Assembly (NCBI GenBank): GCA_050743365.1
Contig: JBOGFI010000049.1
Location: forward strand, 1-39,050
DNA from: JBOGFI01 sp050743365
GTDB lineage: Bacteria > Actinomycetota > Acidimicrobiia > IMCC26256 > JACDBD01
Direction: 5' to 3'
DNA length: 39,050 nucleotides
Shown here: one piece after another, positions 15,150 to 22,788 of the stretch
Numbering within the stretch: position 1 is the stretch's first letter
Layout of the letters: every line of letters begins with the position of its first letter
The notes under the pieces: generated by a model
The model's database searches: none
What the model was told of the DNA's origin: nothing
Seen by the model: only the letters and a program-made list of their open reading frames with translations
Program-made: the position numbers and the translations under genes

Positions 15150-17744
15150 GTGATGTGGAAGGCCACGATCCGGGGCATGTTCGCCCGGAAGGTGCGGCTC
15201 ACGCTGACGGCGCTCGCCGTGCTCCTCGGTGTCGCCTTCGTCAGCGGCACCTACGTGCTCACCGACACGCTCCGCCAGTCGTTCGACGTCGTCTTCGACG
15301 AGACGGTGTCCGGCGTCGACGTCGTGGTGCGCACGGCGGCGCCGGGCGGGGAGGTCGGCGTGCTGGGCGGCGGGCTCTTCGGGGCGACCCAGCGTGACCG
15401 GCTACCCGACAGCGCGATCGACAGGGTCCGCGCCGTCGAGGGCGTGGCCGACGCCGACGGTGTCGTGCGCGGCTACGCCCAGTTCGTCGACAAGCGTGGC
15501 CACTCGATCCAGAACGGCGCCGTGCCCACGCTGGGCATCTCGTGGACCTCGTCGAAGGGCGAAGGGCCACTCCAGCTCGTCTCCGACGGCGAGAGCCGCC
15601 CGCCCCGCGCGGACGGCGAGGTCGCGATGGACGCGACCACGGCACGCGACCACGGCTTCGAGGTCGGCGACCGCGTCGAGGTGCTGCTGCAGGGGCCGGC
15701 CGAGGAGTTCGAGATCGTCGCTCTCTTCGGCTTCGGCGACACGTTCGAGCTGGGCGGGCTCACCTTCGCCGCGTTCGACCTCGCGACGGCCCAGCGCGTG
15801 TTCGCATCTCCCGGCGCCGTCGACGCCGTCAACGTCCGGGCCGCGCCCGGCGTCCCGCAGCAGGAGCTCCAGTTGCGGTTGCTGACCGCGCTCGGGCCCG
15901 GTTACGACGTCACCCCGGCCGACGTGATCGCGGAGGAGAGCGGGGAGACCGTCGGCCAGTTCTTCGATCTGTTCAACGGCGCGCTGCTGGGCTTCGCCGC
16001 CGTCGCGCTCGTGGTCGGGGCGTTCATCATCTTCAACACCTTCACCATCCTGGTGGCGCAACGTACGCGCGAGCTCGGCCTCCTCCGGGCCATGGGTGCC
16101 AGCGGGCGCCAGGTGATGGCGTCGGTGATCGCAGAGGCGAGCCTGGTGGGCCTGCTCGCCTCGGCGGCGGGCCTCGCGGTCGGGGTGGCGGTGGCGGCCC
16201 CCCTGCTCGGACTGGTGGAGCGGCTCGGCTTCGACGTGCCCGACGCCGACCCCGTCGTGCTCGGCCGCACCGTGGTGGTTGCGGTCGCGGTGGGGCTCGC
16301 GGTGACGGTGGGCTCGGCGATCTTCCCGGCCGTGCGCGCCGCCCGCACGCCGCCGGTGGCCGCCATCCACGACGTCACCCGGGCGGCCGGGGTCCCGCTC
16401 GGCCGGCGAGCGGTCGTGGGGGCGGTGATCACGATCGGAGGGCTCACCGTGCTGGTCGCCGGCCTGGTCGTCGACCCCAGCAGCGCGACCGACCGGGTCC
16501 TGGTCATCGGGCTTGGTGCCCTCGCCGCGTTCCTGGGAGCGGTCACCCTCATCGCGACGGTGGCGCGCCCCTTCTCTCGTGTCGTCGGCTGGCCGATGGC
16601 CCGCGGTCTCGGCGTGACGGGTGCGCTCGCCCGTGGAAACGCCATGCGCAATCCGCGCCGCACCGCCGCGACCGCGTCGGCGCTCGTCGTCGGGCTCGGC
16701 CTGGTGTGCCTGGTGGCGATCGTCGCCGCGTCGATCAAGGCGTCGCTGCGTGAGGCCGTCGACGGCGGCGTGCGCGCCGACTTCGTCCTCACTACCGAAC
16801 AGCTCACCGGCTTCTCGCCCCAGGTGGCGGAGCAGGTTCGCGGTCTGAGAGACGTGGCAGCGGTGAGCGGCGTCCGCCTCGGGCAGGTGCGGGTCGACGG
16901 CAGCATCGAGTACGTCGCCGGTCTCGACCCCGACGCTCTTCTCGACGTCGTCGACCTGGACGTCGTCGAGGGCAGCGCTCGGAGCCTGGCGCGAGGCGGC
17001 ATCCTGCTGCACGACAAGGAGGCCGCCGACTACGGCGCGCGCCCGGGGGAGCAGATCACGGTGAGCTTCCCTCGCGGTGGCCCCATTGCGGTGCCGGTGC
17101 TCGGCGTCTACGAGCAGCGGAACTTCATCGGCGGCTTCCCCGCGCCGAGCTTCGTCGTGTCGCGCGCCACCTTCGAGTCGAGCTTCGGTGCGACCCAGCA
17201 GGACTCGCTCGTCTTCGTGAAGGCGAGGGACGGGCGGGCCGCCGAGGCGCTCGAGCAGATCGAGCGCGCGCTGGGCGACGACTTCCCCAATATCGAGGTG
17301 CAGACCCGGGCCGAGTTCCGCGAGCAGCAGGAGGGCGCGGTCGACCGGTTCTTGGGGGTGCTGGTGGCACTGCTGCTGCTGTCGGAGCTCATCGCCATCC
17401 TCGGGATCATCAACACGCTGTTCCTCTCCGTGTACGAGCGAACTCGCGAGCTGGGGCTTCTCCGGGTGGTGGGCATGTCGCGCCGCCAGGTGCGGGGGAT
17501 GATCCGGGGCGAGGGGGTCATCGTCGCCGTGATCGGCGGGCTGGTGGGGATCGTCGTCGGCATGTTTTGGGGTTGGGCGTTCACCGCCGCGCTCGAGCGC
17601 CAGGGCATCACCGAGTTCGAGGTGCCCGGCGGGCAGGTGGCGGTGTTCCTGGTGCTGTCGGTGCTCGCCGGGCTGGTCGCGGCGCTGCTCCCGGCGTGGC
17701 GGGCCGGCCGCCTCGACGTGCTCGAGGGCGTCGCCGAGGAATGA
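15150..17744 (+). CDS. FtsX-type ABC transporter permease, two FtsX cores
   Basis: An 864-aa membrane protein of the MacB/FtsX permease class (lipoprotein export or mechanotransmission type). The first membrane helix is at about 12-32, followed by a large extracytoplasmic domain (about 40-270). The first FtsX core (FNTFTILVAQRTRELGLLRAMGASGRQV, about 295-400) follows, then two further membrane segments (420-480), a second helix plus extracytoplasmic domain, and a second FtsX core (INTLFLSVYERTRELGLLRVVGMSRRQVRGMI, about 750-860). Such permeases work with a MacB/LolD-type ATPase, but none is encoded next to it; the partner must be elsewhere. The start is GTG at 15150 or ATG at 15153. It is followed closely by a tRNA gene. 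Confidence 0.92.
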   Translation: MMWKATIRGMFARKVRLTLTALAVLLGVAFVSGTYVLTDTLRQSFDVVFDETVSGVDVVVRTAAPGGEVGVLGGGLFGATQRDRLPDSAIDRVRAVEGVADADGVVRGYAQFVDKRGHSIQNGAVPTLGISWTSSKGEGPLQLVSDGESRPPRADGEVAMDATTARDHGFEVGDRVEVLLQGPAEEFEIVALFGFGDTFELGGLTFAAFDLATAQRVFASPGAVDAVNVRAAPGVPQQELQLRLLTALGPGYDVTPADVIAEESGETVGQFFDLFNGALLGFAAVALVVGAFIIFNTFTILVAQRTRELGLLRAMGASGRQVMASVIAEASLVGLLASAAGLAVGVAVAAPLLGLVERLGFDVPDADPVVLGRTVVVAVAVGLAVTVGSAIFPAVRAARTPPVAAIHDVTRAAGVPLGRRAVVGAVITIGGLTVLVAGLVVDPSSATDRVLVIGLGALAAFLGAVTLIATVARPFSRVVGWPMARGLGVTGALARGNAMRNPRRTAATASALVVGLGLVCLVAIVAASIKASLREAVDGGVRADFVLTTEQLTGFSPQVAEQVRGLRDVAAVSGVRLGQVRVDGSIEYVAGLDPDALLDVVDLDVVEGSARSLARGGILLHDKEAADYGARPGEQITVSFPRGGPIAVPVLGVYEQRNFIGGFPAPSFVVSRATFESSFGATQQDSLVFVKARDGRAAEALEQIERALGDDFPNIEVQTRAEFREQQEGAVDRFLGVLVALLLLSELIAILGIINTLFLSVYERTRELGLLRVVGMSRRQVRGMIRGEGVIVAVIGGLVGIVVGMFWGWAFTAALERQGITEFEVPGGQVAVFLVLSVLAGLVAALLPAWRAGRLDVLEGVAEE

Positions 17745-17778
17745 CCGCGAACCCCGCTGGTACCATCGCCCGCTCACC

Positions 17779-17850
17779 GGGCGGTTAGCTCAGGGGGAGA
17801 GCACTTCCTTGACGCGGAAGGGGTCAGAGGTTCAAATCCTCTACCGCCCA
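17779..17850 (+). tRNA. tRNA-Val (anticodon GAC)
   Basis: A 72-nt cloverleaf: acceptor GGGCGGT / ACCGCCC, D-stem GCTC / GAGC, anticodon stem CTTCC / GGAAG with loop TTGACGC (anticodon GAC), and T-stem AGAGG / CCTCT with loop TTCAAAT. Discriminator base is A; CCA is not encoded. It reads Val codons GUC and GUU. Confidence 0.95.
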
Positions 17851-17947
17851 CACGCAAAGCGTCTGGTCAGCGGAGGTTTCGACCCTCGTTGATTCGCGTC
17901 AGTGCAGCCCGCATAGCACCGCTTCGGTCGCGAAGTACCCGCTCCGG

Positions 17948-18286
17948 CTACGAGTGCTCCGTGCGAGCCTCGAGCGGGAGGCCGGCGTCGATCCAGTCTT
18001 GCTTGCCGGGGGTGTAGCGCCAGACGTTGCGGTAGCCGCGTCCCTCGAGGAGCTTGGCGGCGAGCTCGGAGCCGGTGCAGGTGGCGTTGTAGCAGTACAC
18101 GACGATTTCGGCGTCGAGGTCGTGACCGAGCTGGGCGAGGGTTCCGTCGGGGTCGTCGATGCGGCCCCGGATGGCCCCGGGGAGGTGCTCGCGCTCGTAC
18201 CAACCAGGGGCTTGGGCGTCGAGCAGCCGCACCTCCGGGTCCTGCAGCTTGGCCAGTAGCTCGTCGCGGTCGATCTCGCGGGGCAT
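17948..18286 (-). CDS. Rhodanese-like domain protein
   Basis: A 112-aa single rhodanese domain (sulfur transfer or thiol-redox). It opens with MPREIDRDELLAKLQDPEVRLLDAQ, has the loop VVYCYNATCTGSELAAKLLEGRGY, and closes with YTPGKQDWIDAGLPLE. The expected active-site Cys is in YCYNATC, but the loop is C-x4-C rather than the classical C-x4-R, so a disulfide or metal-thiolate chemistry is possible instead of simple sulfane-sulfur transfer. The ATG overlaps the stop of the CadI-type gene by one base, so they form a two-gene operon diverging from an ArsR regulator. The context suggests metal/metalloid detoxification. Confidence 0.88.
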   Translation of the reverse strand: MPREIDRDELLAKLQDPEVRLLDAQAPGWYEREHLPGAIRGRIDDPDGTLAQLGHDLDAEIVVYCYNATCTGSELAAKLLEGRGYRNVWRYTPGKQDWIDAGLPLEARTEHS

Positions 18287-18675
18287 CAGTGCGCCCTCGC
18301 CCCGAAGTGCTCGGCGTCTTCGACCACCGTGTAGGTCTCCCACGGGACGCCGTCGGGGTCTTGGGTCCACACCTTGTCCTGGGTCGCGTAGCAGCACGTG
18401 TGGGTGTCGTCGACCTTGAAGGGCAGGCCGAGCTCGGCGAGGCGGTGGGTGGAGGCGACCACTGCGTCGGTGTCAGCGACCTCGATCCCGACGTGGTTGA
18501 TGGTGCCGGGGTCGCCCTCGCCTTCGATCACGATGAGCTTGAGCGGCGGGTCGGCGACCACGAAGTTGGCGTACCCCGGCCGCTGCTTTGCCGGCGAGAC
18601 GCCGAACAGCTTCGAGTAGAAGCCGACGGCGGCGTCGGCATCGGCAACATTGATCGAGATCTGGAACCGGGACAT
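18286..18675 (-). CDS. CadI/ArsI-type VOC metalloprotein
   Basis: A 129-aa VOC-superfamily protein of the cadmium-induced CadI / organoarsenical lyase ArsI group. The first module starts MSRFQISINVADADAAVGFYSKLFG. INHVGIEV holds a metal-ligand His, and the diagnostic TCCYATQDKVWTQDPDGVPWE carries the vicinal CysCys and the second-half Glu. Known ArsI enzymes cleave the C-As bond of trivalent methylarsenicals using Fe(II); CadI proteins are induced by Cd, and the two cannot be separated by eye. An AGGAGG ribosome site precedes the ATG. Divergent from an ArsR-family gene, as cadI and arsR genes are neighbours in mycobacteria. Confidence 0.9.
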   Translation of the reverse strand: MSRFQISINVADADAAVGFYSKLFGVSPAKQRPGYANFVVADPPLKLIVIEGEGDPGTINHVGIEVADTDAVVASTHRLAELGLPFKVDDTHTCCYATQDKVWTQDPDGVPWETYTVVEDAEHFGARAH

Positions 18676-18703
18676 GCGTCCTCCTGTGGAAGCAGATCGT
18701 TGG

Positions 18704-18747
18704 TCTTGACTAACACTACTACACGAGATAGTGTACTCATGTCAAGA
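18704..18747 (+). promoter_or_regulatory. Divergent cadI/arsR promoter-operator
   Basis: On the plus strand TTGACT (18706-18711) and TAGTGT (18729-18734) are spaced exactly 17 bp, a strong housekeeping-type promoter for the ArsR gene. The region has two nested dyads: outer TCTTGAC / GTCAAGA (18704-18710, 18741-18747) and inner ACACTA / TAGTGT (18713-18718, 18729-18734). The outer right arm also gives TTGACA on the minus strand, a possible -35 for cadI. An ArsR dimer bound here would shut both directions. Confidence 0.65.
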
Positions 18748-18763
18748 GGGGAGGTGCCGAGCG

Positions 18764-19105
18764 ATGGCGACCAAGGTGCAGCAGCGAGACCGGCCGATGT
18801 CGGCGGAGCGGTGGCACGACCTGCAACGGCTGTTCAAGGTGCTGGCCAACGAGACCCGGCTGCGGATGCTCCACGAGCTCGAGACCGCGGGGGAGCTGTG
18901 CGTGGGCGACCTCGCCGACGCAATTGGCATGGCCCCCCAGGCGGTGTCGAACCAGTTGCAACGCCTGGTCGACGGGCGCATCGTCGAGGCGCGACGCGAA
19001 GGCAACTACGTCTACTACCGGATCGTCGACCCGTGCGTTCCCGGACTGCTCGAGCTCGGCACCTGCCTCATCAACGAGACGGCCGCCGGGACGCCCAGGC
19101 GTTGA
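18764..19105 (+). CDS. ArsR/SmtB-family metal-responsive repressor
   Basis: A 113-aa winged-helix repressor: LQRLFKVLANETRLRMLHELETAGELCVGDLADAIGMAPQAVSNQLQRLVDGRIVEARREGNYVYYRIVDPCVPGLLELGTC. In family members metal ions bind Cys/His residues and release DNA. Here the alpha-3 site has a single Cys in ELCVGDL (not the arsenic-type ELCVC), plus two C-terminal cysteines (DPC and GTC). That pattern is closer to CmtR/CadC-like sensors of Cd or Pb, or a variant As site. It starts with ATG after AGGGGAGG. Its stop overlaps the ribosome site of a 19-codon Cys-rich ORF. Likely controls itself, that peptide and the divergent cadI-rhodanese pair. Confidence 0.92.
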   Translation: MATKVQQRDRPMSAERWHDLQRLFKVLANETRLRMLHELETAGELCVGDLADAIGMAPQAVSNQLQRLVDGRIVEARREGNYVYYRIVDPCVPGLLELGTCLINETAAGTPRR

Positions 19106-19117
19106 GGAGGTGATCGC

Positions 19118-19177
19118 ATGAACGAGTGCCCGTGCCCCGAGTGCTGCCCGTGCCCGGTCTGTTGTCCCGGTTGCTAA
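19118..19177 (+). CDS. Cys-rich micropeptide, 19 aa (metallothionein-like)
   Basis: The reading frame is MNECPCPECCPCPVCCPGC followed by TAA. Eight of 19 residues are Cys and five are Pro, in C-P-C and C-C patterns that would make a dense thiolate ligand set. It has a near-perfect ribosome site, GGAGGTGA, 4-5 bp before the ATG, that begins at the stop of the ArsR gene, which argues for real, coupled translation. Known bacterial metallothioneins are usually 40-70 aa, so this is far shorter, and I know of no named family. Likely binds soft metals or As(III) on the same mRNA as its sensor; function is inference. It could instead be a regulatory leader-type peptide sensing cysteine, but there is no downstream gene on its strand. 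Confidence 0.7.
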   Translation: MNECPCPECCPCPVCCPGC

Positions 19178-19276
19178 CGCCAGTCCCTTCACAGAGTTAG
19201 GACCCACCCGCCTTGGCGCGGCGAATGACTCGAGTGAAGCCTCTTGCGTCCGAGCCATCGCGTGACGCCTTCCGGG

Positions 19277-20056
19277 TCAGGGCCACGTGACCCCGAACTG
19301 CGTCGAGTCGACGATGCAACCGGTCAAACCGTCGCCGCGCTGACCGGCGAGGAACACGGTCGCGGGCACAACTGCCTCGGGAGCCGCCCAGCCGGTCCAG
19401 TCCCAGTCCGCCCCGAGCTCGTGCACGGCGGTCTCGGTCTTCACCGCGCCGGGGCGCAGCGCGTTCACTGCGATCCCGTGCGGGGCGAGCTCCCCCGCGA
19501 GCGCGGTGCTGAACCGCTCGAGGGCGGCCTTGGCCACCGAGTAGGTGAGGTAGCCGGGGGGCATCCCGGTCACCTTCGGGTCGGCCGCGCCCGACGAGAT
19601 GTTCACGATGCTGCCCCCGCCGTGCTCGACCATCGGTGTCAGCACGGCGCGGGCCGTGAGGTACAGGCTCCGCACGTTCACCCGCATGGACTCGTCCCAC
19701 TGCTCGACGGTGCTCTCCGCGAACGATGCCCGCGTGGGGGTCATGGCGTTGTTGACGAGCACGTCGACGCGACCGAAACGGGCACTCGTCGACTCGACGA
19801 GGGTGGTGATCTCGTCGGCGCGTCCGATGTCGCAGCGTCGCGCGAGCGCCTCGCCGCCCCGCGACACAATCGCCTCTGCCGTCGCGTGGATAGTGCCGGG
19901 GAGCCCACCGGGGGCTTCCACCTCGGTGCGCGCCGCGCACATAACCGCCGCCCCCGCGTCGGCGAGCCCCAGCGCCAGCGCCCGGCCAATGCCACGGGAC
20001 GCGCCGGTGACGATGGCGACCTGGCCGTCGAGAGGACGGGTGACGTCGGGAACCAC
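19277..20056 (-). CDS. Short-chain dehydrogenase/reductase (SDR)
   Basis: A 259-aa SDR. Motifs: TGASRGIG cofactor loop (about 17-24), AARTE after strand 2 (Arg favours NADP(H)), VLVNNAM in place of NNAG, catalytic Ser in VNISSGAA and YSVAK, and a C-terminal GLTGCIVDSTQFGV. It resembles the SDR of the amidohydrolase operon at 27 kb in having a PGGLPGTIHATAEAI insertion after strand 2, a feature of a subgroup of actinobacterial SDRs. It lies convergent to the Cys-peptide gene and 60 bp downstream of the methyltransferase gene on the same strand, so the two may be co-transcribed. Substrate unknown. Confidence 0.92.
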   Translation of the reverse strand: MVPDVTRPLDGQVAIVTGASRGIGRALALGLADAGAAVMCAARTEVEAPGGLPGTIHATAEAIVSRGGEALARRCDIGRADEITTLVESTSARFGRVDVLVNNAMTPTRASFAESTVEQWDESMRVNVRSLYLTARAVLTPMVEHGGGSIVNISSGAADPKVTGMPPGYLTYSVAKAALERFSTALAGELAPHGIAVNALRPGAVKTETAVHELGADWDWTGWAAPEAVVPATVFLAGQRGDGLTGCIVDSTQFGVTWP

Positions 20057-20116
20057 GCAGATCTCGCCTCCGAGGGGAGGACGGGCTGGCCGCGCCCGCG
20101 CCGGGCACGGCCGTGG

Positions 20117-20731
20117 TTACGGCTTGGTGGCCACGCCCTCGAACATGTAGCCCAGCGGCTTCGGGCCTCGAATGTAGTAGTTGTCCATGCGCGTCACCTC
20201 GAGCGCGGCGTCAGCCACTAGCCGGTCGATAGGCCTGTTCAGGTGGCAGCCACCGGCGATGCGTCGCTGGATCGGGGTGAGGCGGTCCTGCCAGCGAACA
20301 ACCTTCGGGTCGGGTGATCGACCGTGCTCGAGGAAGTGCAGCGAGCCGCCGGGGCGCAACACGCGGCGGATCTCGGCGAGGGCGCGGTGGACATCAGGGA
20401 TCGTGCAGAGCGTCCAAGTGGTGAGCGCGTGGTCGACGCTGCCGTCCTCCAACGCCAGATCCTGGCCGTCGAGGCCGACGTACTCGATAGGGACAGGACT
20501 CGCGGCGATCCTCTTGGCCGCCAGCTTCCGTCCCACGATGGCGGGATCGACTGCTCGCACCCTATTGAGTGTCGGCGGGTAGTGGGGGACGTTGCGGCCC
20601 GAACCGAAGCCGACTTCGAGCACCTCGCCGTCGAGCGCGGAGGCGACCCGTGCTCGCAGCCGGGCGAACTCCCGGCCGCCAAGGAGCAGATCGGTGAGAC
20701 GAGGGACAATCTGCTCCTCGTAGAAGCCCAC
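20117..20731 (-). CDS. Class I SAM-dependent methyltransferase
   Basis: A 204-aa methyltransferase. The GTG start was chosen because the family begins with GFYEEQIVPRLTDLLLG; the reading frame stays open 58 codons upstream, but that part has no family resemblance. SAM-binding motif I is VLEVGFGSGRNVPHYP; the later motifs are YVGLDGQDLALEDGSVDHALTTWTLCTIPD and IRRVLRPGGSLHFLEHG. It ends with GGCHLNRPIDRLV. The family is common in actinobacteria, often near metal or stress genes. It lacks the conserved cysteine set expected of ArsM arsenite methyltransferases, so arsenic methylation is not supported. Substrate unknown. Confidence 0.9.
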   Translation of the reverse strand: MGFYEEQIVPRLTDLLLGGREFARLRARVASALDGEVLEVGFGSGRNVPHYPPTLNRVRAVDPAIVGRKLAAKRIAASPVPIEYVGLDGQDLALEDGSVDHALTTWTLCTIPDVHRALAEIRRVLRPGGSLHFLEHGRSPDPKVVRWQDRLTPIQRRIAGGCHLNRPIDRLVADAALEVTRMDNYYIRGPKPLGYMFEGVATKP

Positions 20732-20894
20732 CGGGACAGTCTTGCTCGCGTCGTCGAAGCGCCTGGAGCAGCGCTTTCGCGAGGTCTGGGTGTTGAGGCA
20801 GCATGGCTCCGTCCCGAAGGGCCGGTTCGAGACGGTGGCCAGGTCTCGAATGCTCTGCTGCCCATGGGTGCCTGGCTCTTTGAGGAGGTGGAGC

Positions 20895-21260
20895 GTGGGC
20901 TGCAAGGCAAGACTCGACCTCGTCCTCGACTGTGCCGACCCAGAGAAGCTGGTCGAGTTCTGGCGCGAAGCCCTCGACTACCGCGTGTACTACTCAGCAG
21001 CGTCGTATGCGGTCCTCGTGCCCGAGGACGGGACCGCGTCCCCGCTCGTCCTCCAGCAGGTGCCGGAGCCGAAGCCCGGGAAGAACCGCATGCACGTGGA
21101 CATCGTCACCGACGATGTCGAGCCCGAGGTCGAGCGACTGGAAGCGGTCGGCGCACGGCGACTCCACGAGGGCGTCCAGAGCTTCGGGCCGACGCGTTGG
21201 GTCACGATGGCAGATCCGGAAGGCAACGAGTTCTGCGTCTGCACTGGCGTCGAGTGGTGA
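20895..21260 (+). CDS. VOC-family (glyoxalase-like) protein
   Basis: A 121-aa protein of the glyoxalase-like VOC type: LDLVLDCADPEKLVEFWREALDYRV at the start, a central RMHVDIVTDDVEPEVERLEAVGARRL, and RWVTMADPEGNEFCVC at the end. The GTG start has GAGGAGGT 5 bp upstream and gives the normal family length. The His in MHVD and Glu in GNEF are candidate metal ligands. It is divergent from the methyltransferase gene and followed after 76 bp by the cyclase gene on the same strand. Its reaction is unknown; resistance or dioxygenase roles are possible. Confidence 0.88.
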   Translation: MGCKARLDLVLDCADPEKLVEFWREALDYRVYYSAASYAVLVPEDGTASPLVLQQVPEPKPGKNRMHVDIVTDDVEPEVERLEAVGARRLHEGVQSFGPTRWVTMADPEGNEFCVCTGVEW

Positions 21261-21336
21261 GTCATTCCGCACGACCCTGAGCTGAGCACCGCCAGAACGC
21301 GGGCGCATTTCCGCGATGTGATGGCGAGGAGGCCCA

Positions 21337-22692
21337 GTGGACGAGGTTTCGCTTCCGGCACTTGCTGAGCGAACGAGCGAGTCGATGGAGCGGCTCGAGG
21401 AGTGGCAGCGGCGGGGGCTCCTCACCGGCGACACGGGCGACATCGCCGCTGACGCCGAAAGGGTGCGGCTCATTCGCTTCCTTCTCGGCCGTGGGTTCGA
21501 GCTGGAGCAGATCGCACAGGCGCATGAACAGCAGGACGGTCTCCTAGACCGCTTCCTGACGTTTCTCTACCCGTGGGGCGCCCTACCCGAGTACTCGTTC
21601 GACGAGCTTGCGAGCAAGGCCAGCATCGACCCTGACCTCGCCCAGCGGCTCTGGAACGCAGCCGGCCTGTCGCATCTCGAGGACGCCGGTGGCGACCAGG
21701 ACGTGCAGACGCTCGCGGTGCTCGCCATGGCGCTCGACGCCGGCCTCCCGGAATCGGCCATCGTTCAACTCGCGCGCGTCTACGTGGACTCGTTGCGCCG
21801 CGTCGCCGAGGCCGAGGTTCGCCTGTTCCACTTCTACGTCCACGAACGGCTGCGAACAGAAGGACTCTCCGGATCTGAGCTCACCGAGGCGACCCAGGAA
21901 CTGAGCACACAACTCCAGGCAGCCGTCGAGCCAACCGTCCTCTACTTCCATCGCAAGGGCTGGACCAGCGCCGTCCGCGATGACCTCGCCCTCCACGTCG
22001 CCCAAGAACTCGAAGACGCCGAGAAATCCGAGGTCCCCGGCACACTGAGAGCCGCGGTCGTCTTCACGGACCTCGCGCGGTTCACGCCCCTCACCGAAGC
22101 CATGGGCGACCTCGCCGCGGCCGACGTCGTCGAGCGATTCTCGGAGATCGTCCGCACCGCGACCAATCACTGGCACGGTCGCGTCGTCAAGCAGATCGGT
22201 GACGAGTTCATGCTCGTCTTCTTCGAACCCCGTTCTGCCGTGGCGTGCGCACTCGAGATCGACGAGCAGGCCACCAACGAGGCACAGTTCCCGGCGGTCC
22301 GCTCGGGGGCACACTGGGGCGAAGTCCTCTACCGAGAAGGGGACTATGTCGGGGCGACCGTCAACATCGCGTCCAGACTCGCGGCGCAGGCCACGGCTCA
22401 CGAGCTGATCATCACCTCGACGCTGAGCGATGTGCTGGACGACGTGCCGGATGCAGAATGCGTTCCCATCGGCAGGCGAGCCCTCAAGGGATTGAGCCAA
22501 GAACTCGAGCTCTGCGTCGTCCGGAGGAAGACGGAGGCTCTGGTGGAGCGACTCATCGACCCCGTGTGCGGAATGGAGCTCGACCCCGGCGATGTCGTGG
22601 CGCGCCTCGATGTGGCCGGTGGGGCCGAGATCTTCTGTTCCAACGAGTGCCTCCAGCTGTTCGTCGCCGCGCCCGAGCGATATGCGACCTGA
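21337..22692 (+). CDS. Class III adenylate/guanylate cyclase, MerR-like head, C-terminal YHS domain
   Basis: A 451-aa soluble protein; GTG start with GAGGAGG upstream. Residues 1-60 resemble a MerR-like winged helix (LAERTSESMERLEEWQRRGLL, RFLLGRGFELEQIAQA). A helical region (about 75-230) follows, then a class III cyclase domain (235-400) with all key residues: metal Asp245 (VFTDLARFT), Lys285 and Asp289 (VKQIGDEF), substrate Asp336 (DYVGATVNIASRL), transition-state Asn343 and Arg347. It should make cAMP. Residues 408-451 are a YHS domain (DPVCGMELDPGD, then IFCSNECLQLFVAAPERY), a small metal-binding module typical of Cu/heavy-metal proteins. The fusion suggests metal-dependent cAMP production, possibly DNA-linked. 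It lies upstream of arsR-aquaporin-arsC on the same strand. Metal control is inference. Confidence 0.92.
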   Translation: MDEVSLPALAERTSESMERLEEWQRRGLLTGDTGDIAADAERVRLIRFLLGRGFELEQIAQAHEQQDGLLDRFLTFLYPWGALPEYSFDELASKASIDPDLAQRLWNAAGLSHLEDAGGDQDVQTLAVLAMALDAGLPESAIVQLARVYVDSLRRVAEAEVRLFHFYVHERLRTEGLSGSELTEATQELSTQLQAAVEPTVLYFHRKGWTSAVRDDLALHVAQELEDAEKSEVPGTLRAAVVFTDLARFTPLTEAMGDLAAADVVERFSEIVRTATNHWHGRVVKQIGDEFMLVFFEPRSAVACALEIDEQATNEAQFPAVRSGAHWGEVLYREGDYVGATVNIASRLAAQATAHELIITSTLSDVLDDVPDAECVPIGRRALKGLSQELELCVVRRKTEALVERLIDPVCGMELDPGDVVARLDVAGGAEIFCSNECLQLFVAAPERYAT

Positions 22693-22766
22693 CGCGACGG
22701 GTGACCTGCGGTGGCCTCATCCGCCCCTGGTGTGTGCTCGCGCGCCGCACTTGCGCCGACGATTTG

Positions 22767-22788
22767 TATCAAGAAGACTGAATATCAA
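22767..22788 (+). promoter_or_regulatory. AT-rich repeats at the arsR start (possible operator)
   Basis: Two direct copies of TATCAA, 16 bp apart start to start, occupy an unusually AT-rich stretch that runs into the arsR ATG. ArsR operators often contain such ATCAA/TTGAT half-sites, but here they are direct rather than inverted, so the assignment is weak. I see no convincing -35/-10 pair. Confidence 0.3.

Noticed and set aside
15402..17777. 791-aa minus-strand frame rich in His, Asp, Arg and Gln
   Set aside because: Antisense shadow of the FtsX permease; no domain, and the permease has a convincing translation.
20117..20731. ArsM arsenite methyltransferase
   Set aside because: The conserved cysteine set required for As(III) binding is absent, although it lies in an arsenic/metal island.
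20732..20905. N-terminal 58-codon extension of the methyltransferase
   Set aside because: No family similarity and no ribosome site; homologues begin at GFYEEQ.
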